DNA of 10,359 bases from Clostridia bacterium (lineage in GTDB: Bacteria; Bacillota_A; Clostridia; Oscillospirales; CAG-272): contig JAFVXC010000010.1 of assembly GCA_017501345.1 (NCBI GenBank), forward strand, positions 1-10,359, in the 5' to 3' direction. How positions within the stretch are numbered: position 1 is the first letter of the stretch; each line of letters opens with the position of its first letter. The position numbers and the translations under genes are program-made. The notes beneath the pieces are model-generated. The model made no database searches. It was not told the origin of the DNA and saw nothing but the letters and a program-made list of their open reading frames with translations. Shown here piece after piece: positions 5,295 through 10,359 of this stretch.

Positions 5295-6411
5295 CGGAGA
5301 AAACGTTCTCGCAGGAATTGATCTCGACATTTTCGATAAAGAATTCGTAACCCTTCTTGGACCCTCAGGTTGCGGCAAAACCACTACGCTTCGTATCATC
5401 GGAGGCTTTGAGACCCCCGACTCGGGCGAGGTTCTTTTTGATGGAAAATCGATTCTCGATATCCCTCCTTACAAGCGTCCCGTAAATACGGTGTTTCAGC
5501 GCTACGCGCTCTTCCCACACCTCAACGTTTATGAAAACGTTGCTTTCGGTCTTCGTATCCAGAAAAAATCGGATGAGGAGATCCGTACAAAGGTCAAGGC
5601 AATGCTTGCTATGGTCAATTTGAAGGGATTTGAACGACGAAGCATATCCACCCTTTCGGGCGGTCAGCAGCAGCGTGTTGCGATCGCTCGTGCACTTGTC
5701 AACGAGCCCCGCGTTCTTCTTCTCGACGAGCCGCTCGGCGCGCTTGATCTGAAGCTTCGCAAGGATATGCAGACCGAGCTTAAAAACATTCAGCAGCGTA
5801 CTGAAATCACGTTCATATACGTCACTCACGATCAGGAGGAGGCACTTTCAATGTCTGACAAGATCGTGGTTATGGCAAACGGAAAGATCCAGCAGATCGG
5901 ATCTCCCACCGATATTTATAACGAGCCGAAAAACGCCTTCGTCGCAGACTTCATCGGTGAATCCAATATTCTCGACGGCACGATGCCGAAGGACAAGCTC
6001 GTTCGCTTTGCAGGTCAGGAATTCGTCTGTCTTGACGGCGGCTTTGCTCCGAATGAGCCCGTTGACGTCGTTGTCCGTCCCGAGGACATCGACATCGTCG
6101 CACCCGAAAAGGGTATGCTCACGGGTACCGTAACCGCTGTCACCTTCAAGGGCGTTCACTACGAGATCATCGTGGACGTTCAGGGCTTCAAGTGGATGAT
6201 CCAGTCCACCGATTATGCAGCGGTCGACCAGGTGATCGGTATGTACATAGAGCCTGATGCGATCCATATTATGCACAAATCGGAATTTTCCGAGCTCTAC
6301 GGCGATTACTCCTCCTTCTCCGACGAATTCGATCCCGTCCCCGCCGATGCGGCAGAGCTCGATGAGGAGACAGCGGAGACCTCAGAAAACGAAGGAGGTG
6401 CACAGCTGTGA
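5248..6411 (+). CDS. potA: Spermidine/putrescine ABC transporter ATP-binding protein PotA
   Basis: PotA hydrolyses ATP on the cytoplasmic face to drive polyamine import through PotB and PotC. All nucleotide-binding elements are present in the 387 residues: Walker A GPSGCGKT (38-45), Q-loop Gln84 (FQRYALFP), signature LSGGQ (136-140), Walker B VLLLDEP (156-162) and switch His194. A C-terminal TOBE-type region (about 240-340, with VVRPEDIDI) is typical of the PotA/CUT1-like branch. The last 36 or so residues form a strongly acidic tail ([24 protein letters not shown]). The stop codon overlaps the potB GTG by 4 bases. The start is ambiguous: an ATG seven bases earlier is better spaced from the ribosome site but out of frame across an A7 run. 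Subunit identity is secure from motifs and the complete operon; the substrate is inferred. Confidence 0.95.
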   Translation: MEKKLIELKSVSKAYDGENVLAGIDLDIFDKEFVTLLGPSGCGKTTTLRIIGGFETPDSGEVLFDGKSILDIPPYKRPVNTVFQRYALFPHLNVYENVAFGLRIQKKSDEEIRTKVKAMLAMVNLKGFERRSISTLSGGQQQRVAIARALVNEPRVLLLDEPLGALDLKLRKDMQTELKNIQQRTEITFIYVTHDQEEALSMSDKIVVMANGKIQQIGSPTDIYNEPKNAFVADFIGESNILDGTMPKDKLVRFAGQEFVCLDGGFAPNEPVDVVVRPEDIDIVAPEKGMLTGTVTAVTFKGVHYEIIVDVQGFKWMIQSTDYAAVDQVIGMYIEPDAIHIMHKSEFSELYGDYSSFSDEFDPVPADAAELDEETAETSENEGGAQL

Positions 6412-7289
6412 CAGGCTCGATTCGCAAAAAGAGCGGCGACCTTGCCGCAGTACCTCCCCCCAAGCGGAGCATTATGCAACGTCTCGCAGCGGCACCTCAC
6501 ATTCTTTGGGCTATCCTCTTCGTCGTTGCACCGTTGATCTTCGTCGCGTATTTCTCCTTTACGGACGCAGACGGAACGTTTACCTTTTCCAATTTCTCGG
6601 GACTTTTTGAATACAAGGATGCCTTTCTGCGTTCGATCTGCTATTCCCTGATCGCAACGCTGATCTGCTTCCTCATCGGATATCCGCTCGCGTATGCAAT
6701 CGCAAACGCAAAGCCGAAGTCGCAAAAGCTTCTCATTATGATGGTTATGCTTCCGATGTGGATCAACTTCCTGATCCGCACCTATGCGATTATGAAGCTT
6801 CTCGAGGATACCGGTATCATCAATTCGTTCCTGATGAAGCTGACGGGCGGCGCGATCGATCCGCTCCATATGATCAATACCCCCGGGGCGGTCATCTTCG
6901 GTATGGTGTACGATTATCTGCCCTATATGGTGCTTCCCATCTACACGGTTCTTTCAAAAATGGACCCGAAGCTCTCAGAGGCCGCCGCCGATCTCGGATG
7001 CAGCAAAATGCAGACGCTCTTCAACGTGACCCTCCCGCTTTCGATGTCGGGCATCATTTCGGGCATCACGATGGTCTTCGTCCCCTCGATCAGCACCTTC
7101 TACATCTCCCAAAAGCTCGGCGGCGGTCAGTACCTGCTTGTCGGTGATGCGATCGAAACCGCGTTCGGAAATCCGAACACCTACAACATTGGTGCGGCAA
7201 TGTCACTCGTCCTGATGGCGATCGTTCTGATCTGTACGGCAGTTATGAACAAATTCGGCGACAGCGACGGCGAGGAGGTGGTTATATGA
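6408..7289 (+). CDS. potB: Spermidine/putrescine ABC transporter permease PotB
   Basis: This is one of two membrane-spanning subunits forming the import channel. The 293 residues contain about six hydrophobic segments (about 30-50, 76-100, 108-128, 160-182, 212-232 and 262-281). The cytoplasmic coupling motif, [20 protein letters not shown] (191-210), fits the EAA---G---------LP consensus that docks with Pot[15 protein letters not shown] (114-127) is typical of PotB. The gene starts with GTG, overlapping the potA stop (GTGA); AGGAGGTG lies 8 bases ahead, and tight coupling is expected. The N-terminal 25 residues are basic and proline-rich, somewhat longer than usual before the first helix. 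Confidence 0.94.
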   Translation: MTGSIRKKSGDLAAVPPPKRSIMQRLAAAPHILWAILFVVAPLIFVAYFSFTDADGTFTFSNFSGLFEYKDAFLRSICYSLIATLICFLIGYPLAYAIANAKPKSQKLLIMMVMLPMWINFLIRTYAIMKLLEDTGIINSFLMKLTGGAIDPLHMINTPGAVIFGMVYDYLPYMVLPIYTVLSKMDPKLSEAAADLGCSKMQTLFNVTLPLSMSGIISGITMVFVPSISTFYISQKLGGGQYLLVGDAIETAFGNPNTYNIGAAMSLVLMAIVLICTAVMNKFGDSDGEEVVI

Positions 7290-8170
7290 CGAAGAAATCC
7301 TCAAAGCTTTCAACGCTGTATATGGCGCTTATCTTCACCATCCTCTACCTGCCGATCGGCATTATGATCCTCTTTTCCTTCAATGAATCGAAGAGTATGA
7401 CCAATTTTACGGGCCTTTCGCTTCGTTGGTACAAGGAGCTCTTCAGCAGCGGAAAAGCCTTTGAAGCACTGAAATATTCGCTTCTCATCGCGCTACTCTC
7501 TGCTCTGATCTCGACCGTGATCGGTACGCTTGCCGCATATGGGCTTTACCGTATGCGCAAAAAGCTCCTTTACCGCTCGGTAATGGCGGTTACGAACATC
7601 CCAATGATGAACCCCGACATTGTTACGGGCATTTCTCTGCTCCTGCTTTTCGTCTTTATTCAGACACTCCTTCAGCTGCAGAACAGCCTGCTCGGCTTCG
7701 GCACGCTTCTCATAGCTCACATCACCTTCAACGTTCCATACGTGATTCTGTCGGTGCTTCCGCGTTTTCGACAGATGGATCCCTACCTTTCGGAGGCGGC
7801 ACTCGACCTCGGATGCACGCCCTTTCAGGTCTTTTATAAGATCGAGCTTCCTTCGGTGATGTCGGGTATCATATCGGGCGCGATTATGGCATTTACGCTT
7901 TCACTTGACGATTTTGTGATCTCGAACTTCACGATCGGAACGGATTTCCAAACTCTGCCGATCCTCATTTACTCGATGACCAAGCGCGAGGTAACGCCTG
8001 ATATGAACGCACTGTGTACGATCATGTTCGTCGTCATATTCGTTCTCCTTCTGCTTTCGAATTTTGCAACACCGAGATCCGAGCAGGAAAAAGCGCTTCG
8101 GGCAAAGAAAAAAGCGGCACGCCTTGCGAAAAAAGCCGCCGAGGCGGATAAGATCGGAGGCGCATTGTGA
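7286..8170 (+). CDS. potC: Spermidine/putrescine ABC transporter permease PotC
   Basis: This is the second channel subunit, pairing with PotB. The 294 residues show six hydrophobic segments (about 10-32, 65-88, 110-132, 138-160, 192-212 and 241-260). The coupling motif EAALDLGCTPFQVFYKIELP lies at 170-189. IPMMNPDIVTGISLL (105-119) and TLSLDDFVISNF (204-215) are typical PotC stretches. The ATG overlaps the potB stop (ATGA), with GGAGGTG ahead. The C-terminus carries an unusual Lys/Ala-rich cytoplasmic tail of about 28 residues (SEQEKALRAKKKAARLAKKA), probably helical. It is opposite in charge to the acidic PotA tail. Confidence 0.94.
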   Translation: MTKKSSKLSTLYMALIFTILYLPIGIMILFSFNESKSMTNFTGLSLRWYKELFSSGKAFEALKYSLLIALLSALISTVIGTLAAYGLYRMRKKLLYRSVMAVTNIPMMNPDIVTGISLLLLFVFIQTLLQLQNSLLGFGTLLIAHITFNVPYVILSVLPRFRQMDPYLSEAALDLGCTPFQVFYKIELPSVMSGIISGAIMAFTLSLDDFVISNFTIGTDFQTLPILIYSMTKREVTPDMNALCTIMFVVIFVLLLLSNFATPRSEQEKALRAKKKAARLAKKAAEADKIGGAL

Positions 8171-9399
8171 TGAAAAAGATCGTTTTATCCCTGCTTCTCA
8201 CGCTTCTCTGCCTTTCCGCTCTCCTGCTGTTCTCTTCCTGCGACTCTTCGGGGGAAAACGTTTTGAACGTCTACAACTGGGGAGAATACATTTCCGACGG
8301 CTCTGAGGGCTCTCTTGACGTGATCGCCGCATTTGAGGATTGGTATTACGAAGCCTACGGCGAGACCGTTACGGTCAACTATACCACCTTTTCCTCAAAC
8401 GAGGATCTTTACAACAAGCTTGCAAGCGGCGCAACCGGCTACGATATCATTATCCCCTCCGATTATATGATCGCTCGTATGATCGAGGAGGATATGCTGT
8501 TAGAGCTTGATTTCTCAAAGATCTACAATTACAAGTATATTCTCGACGATTTCAAGGGGCTCTACTATGACCCCGAAGAAAAGTACACGGTCCCCTACAC
8601 CTACGGCACACTCGGCATTATTTATAATACCGACTACGTCGACGAGGCTGATGCCAGAGAGGGGTGGGATCTCCTTTGGAACGAGAAATATTCCGGCAAC
8701 ATTCTGCAGTATAACAACTCGCGTGACGCCTTCGGTACAGCAATGTATCGCTTCGGAATCGACGTGAACACCACCGCAGAAGCAGATTGGAATCGCGTTT
8801 ACGAGTCTCTTTCCGCACAAAAGCCCTTGATCCAGTCCTACGTTATGGACGAGATCTATAACAAGATGGAAAGCGGCGAGGCTTATATCTCGTCCTACTA
8901 CGCGGGCGACTATCTCTTTATGTATCAGAACAATGAGAGCCTCGCCTTCCTTCAGCCTGATGTAACGAACTTCTTCATTGATGCAATGTGCATCCCGAAG
9001 ACGGCACAAAACCCCGAGCTTGCGAACATCTTCATCAATTTTATGCTTTCGGAGGAGATCGCGATCGCCAATGCGGAAATGATCTGCTACGCTTCCCCGA
9101 ACCGCCTTGTCATCGAAAACGAAGAGTATCTTGCATATTTGTCCGACATCAAGGAGGATGCGGTCGAAATCCTTTATCCCGAAGGACTCGACTTCAAAGC
9201 CAAGTTCGAGCAGTATGCATACCGTTCCCTCGACGTTGAAACGAACGCACTTATGACAAGCCTCTGGAGCAAGCTTAAGATCGGTTCCGACGAGGGTGTT
9301 TCGGCGGTATATATCGTAGCACTTTTCGAGGTGATCCTCATCGTATGCATCATTCTCTTCTTCCGCATTCGCAAAAAACGACGCGAGCGGTACTATTAA
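8167..9399 (+). CDS. potD: PotD-like polyamine-binding lipoprotein with a C-terminal TM anchor
   Basis: PotD captures spermidine or putrescine outside the membrane and delivers it to PotBC. The 410 residues begin with a lipoprotein signal (hydrophobic about 5-22, lipidated Cys25 in LFSSC). The PotD/PotF hallmark NVYNWGEYISDG (34-45) follows, then a periplasmic-binding fold to about 370. By alignment from memory with E. coli PotD, Trp38, Tyr41, Ser98, Tyr100, Asp272 and Tyr308 are kept. Asp168, Glu171, Trp229 and Trp255 correspond to Asn184, Asp187, Tyr245 and Phe270. Residues 378-399 form a TM helix followed by a basic tail (RIRKKRRERYY), which ordinary PotD proteins lack. The listed start is GTG; ATG at 8170 is an equal alternative. 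GGAGG lies 6 or 9 bases ahead, overlapping the end of potC. Confidence 0.92.
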   Translation: MMKKIVLSLLLTLLCLSALLLFSSCDSSGENVLNVYNWGEYISDGSEGSLDVIAAFEDWYYEAYGETVTVNYTTFSSNEDLYNKLASGATGYDIIIPSDYMIARMIEEDMLLELDFSKIYNYKYILDDFKGLYYDPEEKYTVPYTYGTLGIIYNTDYVDEADAREGWDLLWNEKYSGNILQYNNSRDAFGTAMYRFGIDVNTTAEADWNRVYESLSAQKPLIQSYVMDEIYNKMESGEAYISSYYAGDYLFMYQNNESLAFLQPDVTNFFIDAMCIPKTAQNPELANIFINFMLSEEIAIANAEMICYASPNRLVIENEEYLAYLSDIKEDAVEILYPEGLDFKAKFEQYAYRSLDVETNALMTSLWSKLKIGSDEGVSAVYIVALFEVILIVCIILFFRIRKKRRERYY

Positions 9400-9411
9400 A
9401 GGAGCCTTATT

Positions 9412-10203
9412 ATGGATAAAAATGGTATTATTCTCGCCGCACACCGTGGCGACCGCAAAAACTGCCCCGAAAACACGATGCCCGCATTTATCGCCTCTCT
9501 GAACGCAGGCGTTGAGATGATCGAAACCGACATTCATATGACGAAGGACGGCGAGCTCGTGATCATGCACGACCGCAGCGCCCTCCGTACGGCGGGTGTC
9601 GATCGCTATCTCGACGAAATGACGCTCGCGGAAGTTATGGAGCTTGACGCCGGTTACCTCTTCTCCGAGGATTTCCGTGGAACACGGGTTCCGACCGTGC
9701 GCGAGTTCATCGAGTGGATCAAGGATACTCCCCTCCTCATCAACTGGGAGCTGAAGGATTATCCGCAGTACGTCGGTGACGAGCACGCCTTCACTGCGGC
9801 CGACCGACTGATCAAGCTGATCGAGGAATACGGCATCGGCGATCGCTCTATGGTCAATTCCTTCAGCGATCGCGTGCTCGAGCACATTTACAAAAAGTGC
9901 GGTCACCGTTATCCGATCCACGGTCAAGGCATCCACCGCTGCAAAAAGCGCAAGGACGAGGCCGAAATTCCCGAGGAGGAGATCTTCACCTGGTGCTGTC
10001 TCTATTCCGAGGAAAAGGGCATGCTCCCGATGGACTTCCCCGAGAACTTCCGCTACTGCACTGAGCGCGGGATCAAGCCCTGTGTCTGCCTGAAGGACAC
10101 CGAGGAAATTTACAGTGCCGCGATCGAACTCGGCTGCCGTATGTTCACCTCGAACGATATTTACGAGGCTGACCGCGTGATGCGTAAGCTTGGCGTAAGA
10201 TAA
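9412..10203 (+). CDS. Glycerophosphodiester phosphodiesterase (GDPD, UgpQ type)
   Basis: GDPD enzymes hydrolyse glycerophosphodiesters, such as deacylated phospholipids, to glycerol-3-phosphate and an alcohol, using a metal-dependent TIM barrel. The catalytic set is visible in the 263 residues: His11-Arg12 (AHRGD), ENT at 20-22, Glu38 and Asp40 in ETDIHMTKDG, and His53 in IMHD. A later strand (INWELKD, about 114-120) supplies the usual acidic residue, and GCRMFTSND near the end matches the family's TND-like final strand. There is no signal peptide or TM segment, so it is cytoplasmic, and the length is usual. AAAGGAG overlaps the potD stop, 7 bases before the ATG, and the genes are 12 bp apart, so it is probably co-transcribed with pot. 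A functional link to polyamine import is not established. Confidence 0.93.
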   Translation: MDKNGIILAAHRGDRKNCPENTMPAFIASLNAGVEMIETDIHMTKDGELVIMHDRSALRTAGVDRYLDEMTLAEVMELDAGYLFSEDFRGTRVPTVREFIEWIKDTPLLINWELKDYPQYVGDEHAFTAADRLIKLIEEYGIGDRSMVNSFSDRVLEHIYKKCGHRYPIHGQGIHRCKKRKDEAEIPEEEIFTWCCLYSEEKGMLPMDFPENFRYCTERGIKPCVCLKDTEEIYSAAIELGCRMFTSNDIYEADRVMRKLGVR

Positions 10204-10214
10204 ATCAGACAATC

Positions 10215-10248
10215 AAAAAAACGGGCTGTCTCATTAAGACAGCCCGTT
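10215..10248 (-). terminator. Intrinsic terminator at the right repeat edge, stem plus T7
   Basis: On the minus strand the 12-bp stem AACGGGCTGTCT/AGACAGCCCGTT (10248-10220) with a 5-base loop is followed by seven T's (complement of A7 at 10215-10221). It is a textbook terminator for transcripts entering from beyond the right edge, converging on the GDPD gene. On the plus strand the same stem is followed by TTCG, so it would stop the pot-GDPD message less efficiently. Confidence 0.7.
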
Positions 10249-10359
10249 CGAAAATGGCGGACGGGAACCCGCCATTTTCGGAAACTCGAACGTTTTTGAC
10301 GCAGTTTTCGAGTAAATTTTATATCGTTTTCGTGTCAAAACGACGAATTTCATTCGTCG
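10219..10359. repeat. Right copy of the perfect 141-bp terminal inverted repeat
   Basis: This is the exact reverse complement of positions 1-141, with the same hairpin modules (10220-10248, 10249-10280, 10284-10313 and 10341-10359). It begins 15 bp after the GDPD stop codon. Both copies therefore lie at gene 3' ends with the same side facing the gene. Where the repeat ends outside the window cannot be seen. Confidence 0.97.

Noticed and set aside
8515..10212. A 565-codon open frame on the minus strand, antisense to potD and the GDPD gene
   Set aside because: The sense strand holds two genes with clear catalytic and binding motifs and good ribosome sites. The antisense product has no recognisable motif, and it crosses the potD-GDPD junction. 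It is explained by sense-strand codon bias that avoids antisense stops.
10284..10330. Outward-facing promoter (TTGACG with TTATAT or TATATC) inside the right terminal repeat
   Set aside because: The spacing of 17-18 is acceptable, but the -10 candidates match consensus poorly and the region is AT-rich and palindromic, so a chance match is likely.
1..10359. A linear plasmid, phage or composite transposon bounded by terminal inverted repeats
   Set aside because: No replication, terminal-protein, transposase, integrase or structural gene is present, the cargo is ordinary chromosomal genes, and the repeat length equals a common assembler k-mer size.

Overview
The window looks like a chromosomal contig from an uncultured, probably gut-associated, Clostridia-type Firmicute. 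The evidence is strong AGGAGG-type ribosome binding sites, consensus housekeeping-sigma promoters, a DUF1836 gene, a SpoIVFB-like M50 protease and a one-substrate potABCD operon ending in a lipoprotein. No rRNA, tRNA, CRISPR array, transposase, integrase or phage gene is visible. All eleven genes look intact.

Layout. (1) Positions 1-141 and 10219-10359 are a perfect 141-bp inverted repeat made of hairpins; it lies just beyond the stop codons of the two outermost genes. (2) Positions 169-4395 hold a leftward five-gene operon read from a TTGACA-17-TACAAT promoter. Its order is a DUF1836 regulator, an NfeD/YuaF-type OB-fold membrane protein, an unrecognised four-helix membrane protein, an unrecognised two-helix protein with a possible PH-like domain, and flotillin. 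(3) Positions 4459-5049 hold a divergent rightward gene for a small M50 intramembrane metalloprotease. (4) Positions 5122-10203 hold a rightward operon with its own TTGCAA-17-TACAAT promoter: potA, potB, potC and potD overlap by a few bases, and a glycerophosphodiester phosphodiesterase follows after 12 bp.

How the genes fit together. The left half is a membrane-organisation module: flotillin and an NfeD-like partner form the known core, with two unnamed membrane proteins and a dedicated putative regulator added. The divergent site-2-type protease may or may not belong to it. The right half is a spermidine/putrescine-type ABC importer (ATPase, two permeases, binding lipoprotein) plus a lipid-headgroup hydrolase. 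The binding protein is unusual: it has a C-terminal transmembrane anchor and several changed residues in the polyamine pocket.

The best candidates for something undescribed are the five-gene flotillin operon and the doubly anchored PotD-like protein. The terminal inverted repeat is real sequence, but its exact length of 141 suggests that the contig ends where a longer dispersed repeat begins, rather than being the ends of a linear or mobile element.
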